Below are positions 26,198 through 33,907 of a stretch of DNA of 64,000 nucleotides, piece by piece. The notes under the pieces were generated by a model. That model ran no database searches. It saw only the letters and a list, made by a program, of their open reading frames with translations, and was not told the DNA's origin. Source of the stretch: an uncultured Rhodospirillaceae bacterium (GTDB lineage Bacteria; Pseudomonadota; Alphaproteobacteria; Azospirillales; Azospirillaceae); the NCBI GenBank assembly GCA_937927415.1, contig CALBDS010000043.1, forward strand, positions 1 to 64,000, written 5' to 3'. Numbering within the stretch: the stretch's first letter is position 1; the number at the start of each line of letters is the position of its first letter. Position numbers and translations under genes: made by a program.

Positions 26198-27261
26198 GCG
26201 GGCGCCGGCTGTATGTCCGCCCCACGGGGCTGCTGCCCGCCGGCTCATCCTGCGCAACGCCCGCTCCGCTCCTTGCGGGCGGGCGTTTTGCGTTTGCGCT
26301 GGTGGAGCTGACGGTGCGGGACGGGGGGCGGATCACCCACCGCACCACCCTACCCGTGGGCGACGCCCACGGCTGGGCTGCGGGTCATGGGCTGGCCGCG
26401 GCCTTTGACGAACGGATGGCGATGCTCACCCGTCCGCGGGTGCCGTTCGGCGGGGTGGACATCGCCCGCCCGGCGGTGATGGGCATCGTCAACGTCACCC
26501 CCGACAGCTTTTCCGACGGCGGCGATTTCTTCGACCCCGCCGCCGCCATCGCCCATGGCGCCGCACTGGTGGAGGCCGGGGCCGACATCCTCGACGTGGG
26601 CGGCGAGTCCACCCGTCCCGGTGCCGCCGAGGTGTCGGAGGACGAGGAAAAGGCCCGCGTCCTGCCGGTGATCCGCCATTTCGCCGCCCGCAACGTGGCG
26701 GTGTCGGTGGACACCCGCCACGCGGGCGTGATGGCGGCCGCCCTGGAGGCGGGTGCGCGCATCATCAACGACATCAGCGGCCTGACCGGCGAAGCCGCCA
26801 GCCTGGAGGTGGTGGCGCGCGCCGCCGCTCCGGTGGTGGTGATGCACATGCAGGGTCGGCCGGGGACCATGCAGGACGATCCCCGTTACGACGACGCCGC
26901 GCTGGATGTGTACGACTGGCTGAATGAGCGGGTTGCCACCTGTCTGGCCGGCGGGGTGCCGCTGGACCGCATCGCGGTGGACCCTGGCATCGGCTTTGGC
27001 AAGACGGTGGCGCACAATCTGGAGATCCTGCGGGCGACCACGCTGTACCATGGTTTCGGCTGCCCGCTGCTGATCGGCCTGTCGCGCAAGCGTTTCATTG
27101 CCGGCCTGTCGCGCCAGGAGCCGCCGAAGGAGCGCCTTGCCGGCTCGCTGATCGCGGGTTTCGAGACGCTGAGCCAGGGCGCCCAGATCCTGCGCGTCCA
27201 TGACGTGGCCGCGACCGTCCAGGCCCGCGCGGTGTGGGCGGGCTTGCACCCGGCGGAGTGA
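26194..27261 (+). CDS. folP: Dihydropteroate synthase
   Basis: This 355-residue enzyme joins p-aminobenzoate to the pterin diphosphate in folate synthesis. The pterin-binding motifs are MGIVNVTPDSFSDGG (about residue 91), DVGGESTRPGA, RIINDISG, VVMHMQG and DPGIGFGKT, followed by LIGLSRKRFI. An N-terminal extension of about 85 residues precedes the TIM barrel, as in several Rhodospirillales homologues. It overlaps accC by 4 bases. Confidence 0.97.
   Translation: MSGRRLYVRPTGLLPAGSSCATPAPLLAGGRFAFALVELTVRDGGRITHRTTLPVGDAHGWAAGHGLAAAFDERMAMLTRPRVPFGGVDIARPAVMGIVNVTPDSFSDGGDFFDPAAAIAHGAALVEAGADILDVGGESTRPGAAEVSEDEEKARVLPVIRHFAARNVAVSVDTRHAGVMAAALEAGARIINDISGLTGEAASLEVVARAAAPVVVMHMQGRPGTMQDDPRYDDAALDVYDWLNERVATCLAGGVPLDRIAVDPGIGFGKTVAHNLEILRATTLYHGFGCPLLIGLSRKRFIAGLSRQEPPKERLAGSLIAGFETLSQGAQILRVHDVAATVQARAVWAGLHPAE
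26256..26289 (+). terminator. Terminator-like hairpin within the start of folP
   Basis: A 9-bp perfect stem (AACGCCCGC at 26256-26264 with GCGGGCGTT at 26279-26287) ends in a TTTT run at 26286-26289, about 60 bases into folP. It could act as an attenuator between accC and folP, but GC-rich coding sequence can form such stems by chance. Confidence 0.35.
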
Positions 27262-27433
27262 TCTCCGCCAGAAAAGCGTCAATCGAACCGGCCCTTCTCC
27301 CTTTCCCAAACCTTTTCCCCCACCCTGCTGCGGGTGGGGGATACATGGTTTATTGGGCAAAGGGCAGAAAACGGAAAGCAACCTGCTAGACTTTCCCGAA
27401 AAGATTCCCTACTATCAGCGCGTTAGAAGAACC
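27262..27433 (+). promoter_or_regulatory. CRISPR leader region
   Basis: This 172-base interval between folP and the first repeat is on the 5' side of the array, judged from the I-E-like repeat orientation. Its first half holds a perfect 9-bp hairpin (27317-27325 with 27332-27340), plausibly the folP terminator. Its last 70 bases are relatively A-rich, as leaders usually are. No clear promoter was assigned. Confidence 0.55.
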
Positions 27434-28316
27434 CCTTCCCCTGCACCCGCAGGGATGAACCCACCCAAGCAACGATGCCGCACACCACAGCCAGCCTTCC
27501 CCTGCACCCGCAGGGATGAACCCTTGGACGGCCCGTTCCGCAGCCTTTTTGCACACCTTCCCCTGCACCCGCAGGGATGAACCCTTCGGTGGAGGCGTGG
27601 CCGATGACCATGGCGCCCTTCCCCTGCACCCGCAGGGATGAACCCAGCAAAAAGGAACCGCCATGAACCCATACCCCCCTTCCCCTGCACCCGCAGGGAT
27701 GAACCAGAGGCTTTGCCTTTGCTGAAGTGGGCGACCAGCCTTCCCCTGCACCCGCAGGGATGAACCCCCGATGGAGACACTCCACGGAGCCGTCCGCATC
27801 CTTCCCCTGCACCCGCAGGGATGAACCCATGGCCGGCACGAACAAGCGCCAAGCCGGATCCCTTCCCCTGCACCCGCAGGGATGAACCCACCGGAGACGA
27901 CCCGCTCTCTGGGCAGCAAGTCCTTCCCCTGCACCCGCAGGGATGAACCCGGTTTGCTGCTGCGCACCCAAGCCGTGGAGCGCCTTCCCCTGCACCCGCA
28001 GGGATGAACCCATGTGAACCCGATTTATGGGGTCCGCTACGGCCCTTCCCCTGCACCCGCAGGGATGAACCCGAAGGCGACTACGCGGGCATCGGTTCGA
28101 CCGACCTTCCCCTGCACCCGCAGGGATGAACCCGGGCTATACCTGATGTAGTTGATGCGGCACGGCCTTCCCCTGCACCCGCAGGGATGAACCCGACCAC
28201 GTGGCGGCGGCGGTCCTGGCGGCGCTCCTTCCCCTGCACCCGCAGGGATGAACCGTCCACTGTGACCGTGGTTCTGCCGCGGTGGGGCCTTCCCCTGCAC
28301 CCGCAGGGATGAACCC
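27434..28316 (+). CRISPR. CRISPR array, type I-E-like, 15 repeats and 14 spacers
   Basis: Fifteen 29-base repeats occur every 61 bases exactly, from 27434 to 28316, giving fourteen 32-base spacers. The repeat begins CCTTCCCC, contains a 6-bp palindrome (CCCTGC/GCAGGG around ACCC) and ends GATGAACCC, which matches the type I-E repeat pattern and orientation. All copies are identical except the last base of repeat 5 (A at 27706) and of repeat 14 (G at 28255). The variant near the 3' end and the decayed repeats beyond it support a leader at the left. No cas genes are present in the window. Confidence 0.97.
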
Positions 28317-28326
28317 GCGGGTGCAG
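28295..28326 (+). repeat. Inverted partial repeat abutting the last CRISPR repeat
   Basis: Directly after repeat 15, GCGGGTGCAG at 28317-28326 is the exact reverse complement of CTGCACCCGC within that repeat (28295-28304). A 10-bp stem with a 12-base loop can therefore form at the 3' end of the array transcript. It competes with the internal repeat hairpin. Confidence 0.75.
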
Positions 28327-28572
28327 AGCGGTCAGGGTGGGGTGGGAGGTGCGGGTGGCCGATGCCGCCCAGGTGTGCTAAAATTAATCCACACCGCCGG
28401 ACGACCGGGAAAACAGCGCAGCCGGCTCGCCAACCCCACCCCATGGGTGGGGCCTTGAGCATACGGAGGGGAGTGGCGTCCCTCCCCGGCGGCACTCACC
28501 GCATCAGGTGATGCGATGGAAGCGATGCCTAATCTTTGAGCGCATTCGGATCGAACGGTAGGGCGGTGAAGA

Positions 28573-28661
28573 CTTTCCCCTGCACCCGCAGGGATGAATT
28601 TATCGTCGGCGAAGTCAGCAACTCGAAGTCCTTCTTCCTCTGCACCTGCACTGCCAGATGC
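28573..28661 (+). repeat. Two degenerate CRISPR repeats
   Basis: The block at 28573-28601 matches the array repeat at all but a few bases: position 2 is T and the last three bases are TTT. A second, poorer copy begins at 28633 and keeps mainly the first 18 positions. The 31-base gap between them is spacer-sized. They lie 257 bases beyond the array and out of its 61-base phase, so deletion or insertion has occurred in between. Confidence 0.75.
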
Positions 28662-28692
28662 ATACATTCCGAACTCAGTGATGAAAGTGCTT

Positions 28693-28824
28693 CCTTTCAT
28701 CGTCATTCCCGCGAAAGCGGGAATCCAGGGATCGGGCCACGATCAGCCGTGACATGAATCCTCAAGGGTTCGGGGTTGGAAACACCTTCTGGATCCCAGC
28801 CTTCGCTGGGATGACGATGAAAGG
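28693..28824. repeat. 132-bp MITE/REP-like element with 36-base inverted ends
   Basis: The left end (28693-28728) begins CCTTTCATCGTCAT and the right end (28789-28824) is its inverted copy with a few differences. Each arm is itself a hairpin: TTCCCGC/GCGGGAA on the left, TCCCAGC/GCTGGGA on the right, with compensating changes that keep pairing. The arms belong to the widespread proteobacterial 'cgtcattcccgcg' interspersed repeat type. No target-site duplication is evident. An extra GATGAAAG lies at 28679-28686, just outside the left arm. Confidence 0.8.
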
Positions 28825-29058
28825 CTACTTTTTATCCGCGTGTTGCATGATGGGGGAGGACCGTCGAGCACCCGCAGGGGACCACCGGACGGGCCTGGAC
28901 GAAAGCCATTGCGGGGCGCAACCACCGCTTGGCGGAAAGCGCGTGGCGTGAGGAGGCGAAGTCAGCCGCGCCGGGGATCGTGTCCACGAGAACCAAAGCA
29001 ATAGACACGCAACTTCCAATTTATCATGATGGCATCATCACGCAAAGGAATGCGCATC

Positions 29059-29343
29059 ATGAAACGGATAGGGTTTGTTTTCGCTGCTATCGCCACCCTT
29101 TTCCTCGTGAGTGGAGTATCGGGGGGAGCCTCGGCCCATCCGGGGAACGTCGGCAAGGATGGGTGCCATGTGCAGAAATCCACCGGCCAACGGCATTGTC
29201 ACCCGGAACGGGTGAACCGGGCCGGGCCGGGGAAGGCCAAGGCCGTCACGCCGAGAGACACTCCCCCCAAGGATGGCCCGGCCAAGCCGCTCCCTCCCAC
29301 AACCGGCGGCGACAGCAAGATCCCGCCGCAATCCCAGCCGTGA
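29059..29343 (+). CDS. Small secreted protein with GCH...HCH motif
   Basis: This 94-residue protein has a signal peptide (about 1-27, VSGVSGGASA) and then a short motif region HPGNVGKDGCHVQKSTGQRHCH. Motifs of the form GCH-x-RKTG-x-HCH occur in many small secreted proteins, often beside nuclease domains, and probably bind a metal. The remainder is a Pro/Lys-rich tail. The ATG at 29059 has an AAGGAA ribosome-binding site. It lies next to the CRISPR margin; a link is not implied. Confidence 0.6.
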   Translation: MKRIGFVFAAIATLFLVSGVSGGASAHPGNVGKDGCHVQKSTGQRHCHPERVNRAGPGKAKAVTPRDTPPKDGPAKPLPPTTGGDSKIPPQSQP

Positions 29344-29349
29344 CCGAAG

Positions 29350-29796
29350 TCACGCCGGGCGGCGGGCGACGATCTGGTTGATGAAGAAGGTCAGCACCAC
29401 CTCGCCATCCTGGTTCCGGGTGGCATAGGCGCAGCGGACGGTGCCGCGGTCACCCCGGCGGGAGGGGATCAGATCCGTTACCGTCATGCACACCGACAGG
29501 GTGTCGCCGGGGCGCACCGGCTTTAACCACCGCACCTCGTCCATCACCCCGCCGCCCAGACTGGTGCCGGCGAACACGCCGGTTTGCAGCAGCAGGCGGA
29601 ACGACAGGGCCATGGATTGGAAACCGCTGGCGATCAGCCCGCCAAAGGGGCCGGATTCGGCCGCCACCCGGTCGATGTGGAACGGCTGCGGGTCATAGAC
29701 CAGGGCAAAATCAACAATGGCGCTCTCGGTCAGGGTGACGCCCGGCGTGTCCACCACGTCGCCCACCGCGAAATCCTCGAAATACCGTCCGCTCAT
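29350..29796 (-). CDS. MaoC-like dehydratase
   Basis: This 148-residue single hot-dog-fold protein has the (R)-hydratase features YFEDFAVGD, an active-site region VYDPQPFHIDRVAAESGPFGGLIASGF (Asp and His), and the strand VRWLKPVRPGDTLSV. MaoC-like enzymes hydrate enoyl-CoA thioesters. The substrate is unknown. It lies 24 bases downstream of the GNAT gene on the same strand. Confidence 0.9.
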   Translation of the reverse strand: MSGRYFEDFAVGDVVDTPGVTLTESAIVDFALVYDPQPFHIDRVAAESGPFGGLIASGFQSMALSFRLLLQTGVFAGTSLGGGVMDEVRWLKPVRPGDTLSVCMTVTDLIPSRRGDRGTVRCAYATRNQDGEVVLTFFINQIVARRPA

Positions 29797-29820
29797 GCGT
29801 TTCCTCTCGACAGCGTTTCT

Positions 29821-30306
29821 TCACAAGGTCTTTTCCATGTAAAGAACGCCATCGAGCGGGTTGACGCAATAGGCACCGATGCGGCGGAAGCCCAACGCCT
29901 CGTACAGCGCCACCGCAGCGCCCAGCTTTTCCAGGGTGTCCAGCCGCATGGTGCGGTATCCCCGCTCCACCGCGGCGGCGATGATGGCCTCGGCCAGCCG
30001 GCGTCCGGCGCCGGTGCCGCGGAAGGCGGGGCGGACGTAAAGCCGCTTCATCTCGCACACCCCGTCCTCATCCAGCGGGCGCAGGGCGACACAGCCGGCC
30101 ACGGCATCGCCGACACGGGCCAGCAGCAACGCGCCCTTGGGGGGAGCGTATTGGCCGGGCAGCCCGGCCAGTTCCTCGGCAAAGCCCTGAAAGCACAGGG
30201 ACACGCCGAGGAAGGCTTCGTACTCGCGGAACAGATCGGCCACCGCCGCCATGTCGGCGGCCCCTTCGGCACGGGACAAGGCGACGGTGGCGGCTGTGTC
30301 AGACAT
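29821..30306 (-). CDS. GNAT family N-acetyltransferase
   Basis: This 161-residue protein has the GNAT acetyl-CoA-binding motif in EMKRLYVRPAFRGTGAGRRLAEAI, preceded by VGDAVAGCVALRPLD and followed by MRLDTLEKLGAAVALYEALGFRRIG. The substrate cannot be predicted. Its start overlaps the end of the PhzF gene by 8 bases. Confidence 0.92.
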   Translation of the reverse strand: MSDTAATVALSRAEGAADMAAVADLFREYEAFLGVSLCFQGFAEELAGLPGQYAPPKGALLLARVGDAVAGCVALRPLDEDGVCEMKRLYVRPAFRGTGAGRRLAEAIIAAAVERGYRTMRLDTLEKLGAAVALYEALGFRRIGAYCVNPLDGVLYMEKTL

Positions 30307-31087
30307 GAATGCGCCCTTCCAGATACAACACGGCGCGGCCCCCGATCCGCACCCGGCTGCCCTGATGGTCGCACATCAGCGCGCCGCCGCGGGCGGAAAT
30401 CTGCCGGGCCTCCAGCACCGTCTTGCCCAGGCGCTTGGCCCAGAACGGGATCAGCGTGCAATGGGCCGATCCCGTCACCGGGTCTTCGTCGATGCCGTGG
30501 CCGGGGGCGAAGAAGCGGGATACGAAATCCACCCCGCCGGTCCCCGGCGCGGTCACGATGACCGCCCGGTCCAGTTGCCCCAAAACGCGGAAATCGGGGG
30601 TCAGATCCCGCACCGCCGCCTCGTCCTCGTACAGCACCAGATAATCGCGGGCGGTCAGCACGGCCTGCGGTGCCGGGCCGCCCAGGGCGGCGGTCAGGGC
30701 CGCGGGGGCCGTCACCGGCTTGGGCGGACGGGCGGGAAAGTCCAGCACCAGCCGGTCCCCGTCCCGGTCCACGGTCAGCGGGCCGGCAACGCGGGTGGAA
30801 AACTCCACCCGCTGCAGGTCCGGGGCCAGGATGCTGGTGATGACATGGGCCGCCGCCAGGGTGGCGTGGCCGCACAGGTCCACCTCCACCGTCGGGGTGA
30901 ACCAGCGCAGGGCGTACCCCGCCCCGTCGCGCACGAAAAAGGCGGTTTCGGCCAAGTTGTTTTCCGCCGCGATGGCCTGAAGCCGGTCATCGGGCAGCCA
31001 GTCGGCCAGCGGCACCACCGCGGCGGGGTTGCCGCCGAACACGGTGTCGGTGAAGGCATCCACCTGATAAATGGGCAGCGTCGTCAT
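30299..31087 (-). CDS. PhzF family isomerase-like protein
   Basis: This 262-residue protein has the PhzF/DapF-like double-hotdog fold signatures YQVDAFTDTVFGGNPAAVV, AENNLAETAFFV (catalytic Glu near residue 46), RWFTPTVEVDLCGHATLAAAHV and GHGIDEDPVTGSAHC. PhzF proper isomerises a phenazine precursor; most homologues, like this one without other phenazine genes, have unknown substrates. Confidence 0.92.
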   Translation of the reverse strand: MTTLPIYQVDAFTDTVFGGNPAAVVPLADWLPDDRLQAIAAENNLAETAFFVRDGAGYALRWFTPTVEVDLCGHATLAAAHVITSILAPDLQRVEFSTRVAGPLTVDRDGDRLVLDFPARPPKPVTAPAALTAALGGPAPQAVLTARDYLVLYEDEAAVRDLTPDFRVLGQLDRAVIVTAPGTGGVDFVSRFFAPGHGIDEDPVTGSAHCTLIPFWAKRLGKTVLEARQISARGGALMCDHQGSRVRIGGRAVLYLEGRIHV

Positions 31088-31116
31088 GGAACGGTCTCCT
31101 TATCGTCTGATCGTTT

Positions 31117-31359
31117 TCAGGAGCGCCAGAAGGGCTTGCTCCCCTCGCTGTCCGCTTCCACCCGCGACACGCCGATGTCCCGCAGCAGATGGTCATCGAG
31201 CGCCTGAAGGGCGATGCGCTGACGGCGCCGCTCTTCCCATTCCATGATTTTCTCGATGGAAGCCCACATGGCACGGGCGGCGGCACGGACCACGCCGACC
31301 GGAGCCGGGGTGGCCGGGCTTTGGGCGGTGGCGGTGCGCAGCGCGTCGTTTGTGCTCAT
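31117..31359 (-). CDS. DUF1127 family small protein
   Basis: This 80-residue protein ends in the DUF1127 helix pair RRRQRIALQALDDHLLRDIGVSR, an arginine-rich motif found in many alphaproteobacterial small regulators, some of which affect phosphate, RNA turnover or growth transitions. The start at 31359 (MSTND) has a GGAGG site 6 bases away; the ATG at 31371 has none. A near-consensus promoter and a short leader hairpin lie upstream. Confidence 0.88.
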   Translation of the reverse strand: MSTNDALRTATAQSPATPAPVGVVRAAARAMWASIEKIMEWEERRRQRIALQALDDHLLRDIGVSRVEADSEGSKPFWRS

Positions 31360-31385
31360 GGAAACCTCCATCGGATAGGGTCAAT

Positions 31386-31438
31386 GTCTCTCTTGATCGA
31401 GACAATGTGCATTATGAAGCCTGAAATCCGACGGTCAA
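31386..31438 (-). promoter_or_regulatory. Sigma-70-type promoter and leader hairpin of the DUF1127 gene
   Basis: On the minus strand TTGACC (31433-31438) and CATAAT (31411-31416) are 16 bases apart, ten of twelve positions matching the consensus. The predicted message would begin near 31404 and open with a GTCTC/GAGAC hairpin (31386-31403) before the GGAGG ribosome-binding site. Confidence 0.6.
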
Positions 31439-31521
31439 TGTCTTAATTGTCACCATTACATATCCGTGTAAGGATGTATTGCGAACGCAACACTGTCCAT
31501 AACCGTAAGGCAGATATACGA

Positions 31522-31554
31522 AAAGGGCGGGTTGCCTTTCGCAACCCGCCCTTT
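31522..31554 (-). terminator. Intrinsic terminator after the GST gene
   Basis: A 14-bp perfect stem (31522-31535 with 31541-31554, loop CTTTC) lies 37 bases after the glutathionyl-hydroquinone reductase-like gene. Read on the minus strand it is followed by TTTTCG, so it fits an intrinsic terminator for that gene. Confidence 0.8.
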
Positions 31555-31591
31555 CGCACTCCCCAAAATGCCGCAGGATACAGGGTGACAA

Positions 31592-32563
31592 TCACCCCCG
31601 CCCACGCCGATCCCACAGGCCCAGCCCCGGCAGATGACCTCGCCCGTGGGGGCTGTCCAGGTCCACCAACGGCCCCTTGGGCACGATCAGGGTGGGGTTG
31701 ATGGCGCGGTTGACGTAATAGCCGGTCTTGATGTGATCCAGCCGCACGGTGCTGCGGATGCCCGGCCACTGGTACAATTCCCGCAGATAGCCCGACAGGG
31801 CGGGATAATCGGCGATGCGCCGGGCGTTGCATTTGAAGGCCCCGACATAGGCCACGTCGAACCGCACCAGGGTGACGAACAGGCGCCAATCCGCCTCGGT
31901 CACATATTCCCCGGCCAGATAGCGGCTGGCCGACAGGTGGGAGTCCAGCCGGTCGAGGGTGGCGAACAGGTCGTCGAAGGCGGCGTCGTAGGCATCTTGC
32001 GAGGTGGCGAAGCCGCAGCGGTACACCCCGTTGTTGACCGACGGATAGATCAGCGCGTTCCAGGCGTCGATCGTTTCGCGCAACGGCTCTGGGTACAGAT
32101 CCAGCGTGTTGCCGGTCAGGGGATCGAAGGCGGTGTTGAGCAGGCGGATGATCTCCGCCGATTCGTTGTTGACGATGCGCCCCTCCTGCCGGTCCCACAG
32201 CACCGGCACCGACACCTTGCCGGTGTAGGTGGGATCGCTGGCGGTGTAGAGCTGGTGGTGGAAGCGCACCGGCGGCAGCGTCGGCCCGGCGTCCTGCGGC
32301 GTGGCATAGACCCAGCCGTCGTCACCCAGAACGGGTTCGGCCACCGAGACGGGGATCACGTCCTCCAGCCCCTTCAGCACCCGGACGATCAGGGTGCGGC
32401 AGGCCCAGGGGCACAGGTAGGACACGAAAAGCTGGTAGCGCCCGGCCTCCGCCCGTTCGACGGTGCCGCGAAAGCGGGTCGGCTCCCGGTGAAAGGCGCC
32501 GTCCTTCTGTTCGGAATGGGCGATGGGGGTGTTGACCCACTGCCCGTTGACCAGTCCGGCCAT
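31592..32563 (-). CDS. Glutathionyl-hydroquinone reductase-like GST
   Basis: This 323-residue protein belongs to the xi-class GST family (YqjG/PcpF, S-glutathionyl-hydroquinone reductases), which reduce glutathionyl-quinones. The catalytic Cys lies in SYLCPWACRTLIV, with NNESAEIIRLLN for glutathione binding and VNNGVYRCGFATSQ and IKTGYYVNRAINPT in the C-terminal helical domain. Length is normal. It forms a same-strand group with the next GST. Confidence 0.93.
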   Translation of the reverse strand: MAGLVNGQWVNTPIAHSEQKDGAFHREPTRFRGTVERAEAGRYQLFVSYLCPWACRTLIVRVLKGLEDVIPVSVAEPVLGDDGWVYATPQDAGPTLPPVRFHHQLYTASDPTYTGKVSVPVLWDRQEGRIVNNESAEIIRLLNTAFDPLTGNTLDLYPEPLRETIDAWNALIYPSVNNGVYRCGFATSQDAYDAAFDDLFATLDRLDSHLSASRYLAGEYVTEADWRLFVTLVRFDVAYVGAFKCNARRIADYPALSGYLRELYQWPGIRSTVRLDHIKTGYYVNRAINPTLIVPKGPLVDLDSPHGRGHLPGLGLWDRRGRG

Positions 32564-32601
32564 ACCCTGCCCTCCCCCATTCCTTGACCATCGTATGAAA
32601 A

Positions 32602-32633
32602 CACCGGCGGTTCCGGATGGGGAACCGCCGGTG
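32602..32633 (-). terminator. Intrinsic terminator between the two GST genes
   Basis: A perfect 13-bp stem (32602-32614 with 32621-32633) is followed on the minus strand by TTTTC. It lies just after the beta-class GST stop at 32647 and upstream of the other GST gene, so the two are probably separate transcripts. Confidence 0.8.
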
Positions 32634-32646
32634 CCTTTTCCGGACC

Positions 32647-33252
32647 TTACGCCAGCCCTTCGGCGGCCAGGGCCGCGCGCACGCCCGGACGCGCGCCAAC
32701 ACGGGCCATGAAGGCCGACAGGTTGGGCAGCGTGGCCACATCGACGCCCACGAAACCGGCCCAGCGGGTCACGGTGTAGGCATAGGCGTCGGCCACGGTG
32801 AAGCTATCGCCGGTCAGATACGGCGTGCCCGCCAGCGCCTGATCCAGCACCGCCAGCTTGGCGGCGACGTTGGCGCGGGCGATGGGCTTGTAGTCTTCCG
32901 GCGTGTCGGGGCGGAACAGCGGGCTGTAGCTCTTGTGGATTTCCGTCCCGATGAAGTTCAGCCACTCCTGCACCCGGTAACGCTCGAACGAGCCGGCAGG
33001 GGGCAGCAGGCCGGAGGCCGGGGCCTGATCGGCCAGATACTGGACGATCACCGCCCCTTCGGTCAGCAGCGCGCCGTTGTCGAGCAGCAGGGCCGGAACC
33101 TGGCCCTTGGGGGCGATGGCGCGGTAATCGCTGCCGTCCTTCAGCGTCTTGGCGGCGAGGTCCACCTTGACGGTTTCCACCGCCAGCCCGGCTTCGCAGG
33201 CGATGATGTGGGGGGACAGCGAGCAGGCGCCGGGCTTGTAAAAGAGCTTCAT
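32647..33252 (-). CDS. Beta-class-like glutathione S-transferase
   Basis: This 201-residue GST starts MKLFYKPGACSLSPHI, where the Cys near residue 10 and Ser/His are typical of bacterial beta-class enzymes. The N-terminal thioredoxin-like part includes KGQVPALLLDNGALLTEGAVI and the C-terminal helical part includes GDSFTVADAYAYTV. It detoxifies electrophiles with glutathione. It follows the yceI-like gene by 25 bases. Confidence 0.93.
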   Translation of the reverse strand: MKLFYKPGACSLSPHIIACEAGLAVETVKVDLAAKTLKDGSDYRAIAPKGQVPALLLDNGALLTEGAVIVQYLADQAPASGLLPPAGSFERYRVQEWLNFIGTEIHKSYSPLFRPDTPEDYKPIARANVAAKLAVLDQALAGTPYLTGDSFTVADAYAYTVTRWAGFVGVDVATLPNLSAFMARVGARPGVRAALAAEGLA

Positions 33253-33277
33253 GATACGCGATCCATTCCCTGTAGGG

Positions 33278-33862
33278 TTATTTCTTGACCGCTTCGGCCT
33301 CGATCAGAAGGGTCACCTCGTCACCGATGGCCGGAACGCCGTACTTCATACCAAAATCACTGCGCTTCAGGGTACCGCGGGCCGAGAAACCGGCGGTTTC
33401 CAGCTTGCTGGCCGGGCTGACGCCGTCCTTGTTGAAGGTCACGTCCAGCACCACCGGCTTGGTCACCCCCAGCAGGGTCATGTCGCCATACAGCTTGCCG
33501 GTGGTGGCACCGGTCTTTTCGATGCGGGTGCTCTTGAAGGTGAGCTTGGGGAATTCCTTGGTGTTGAAGAAATCGGGGGACTTCAGGTGCTCGTCGCGCT
33601 TGGCGTGGTTGGTATCGACGCTGGCGGTGTCGATGGTGACGGCCAGCGTGCTCTTTTCCACCGCGTCCTTGTCAAAGGTCAGGTCGCCGGCCACGGTGTT
33701 GAAACGGCCGATCAGGTTGGAAAAGCCGACGTGGTTGATGATGAAGGCCACGCTGGTATGCGCCGGGTCCACCTTGTAATCCACCGGCGCGGCGGCCGCG
33801 GGGGTCAGGGCGCCGGCCGCGGCGGTGGCGAACAGGACGGCGGCGAACAGGGTCTTGGTCAT
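33278..33862 (-). CDS. YceI family periplasmic protein
   Basis: This 194-residue protein has a signal peptide (about 1-25, ALTPAAAAP) and the YceI lipocalin-like barrel: YKVDPAHTSVAFIINHVGFSN, VDTNHAKRDEHLKSPDFFN, FKSTRI and LLGVTKPVVLDVTFN. YceI proteins bind long isoprenoid lipids. The start at 33862 has a GGAG site; the upstream start at 33898 adds a non-signal-like stretch. Confidence 0.93.
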   Translation of the reverse strand: MTKTLFAAVLFATAAAGALTPAAAAPVDYKVDPAHTSVAFIINHVGFSNLIGRFNTVAGDLTFDKDAVEKSTLAVTIDTASVDTNHAKRDEHLKSPDFFNTKEFPKLTFKSTRIEKTGATTGKLYGDMTLLGVTKPVVLDVTFNKDGVSPASKLETAGFSARGTLKRSDFGMKYGVPAIGDEVTLLIEAEAVKK

Positions 33863-33907
33863 GGCATCAGGCTCCGGATCGAATGGGGTTGGCTTCACAG
33901 CATAGGG

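Larger units (their letters stand above)
28317..29058. other. Gene-free region after the CRISPR array
   Basis: No credible coding sequence was found in this interval. It holds, in order: the inverted partial repeat, a perfect 8-bp CCCCACCC/GGGTGGGG hairpin (28434-28452), two decayed CRISPR repeats (28573-28601 and 28633-28661), a 132-bp palindromic element (28693-28824), and a 12-base match to the repeat core at 28868-28879. It looks like an eroded array margin. Confidence 0.6.

Noticed and set aside
27386..28056. Minus-strand open frames of about 190-210 residues across the array with repeated FIPAGAGEG / VHPCGCRGR peptides
   Set aside because: They are translations of the 61-base CRISPR repeat unit in three frames, not genes.
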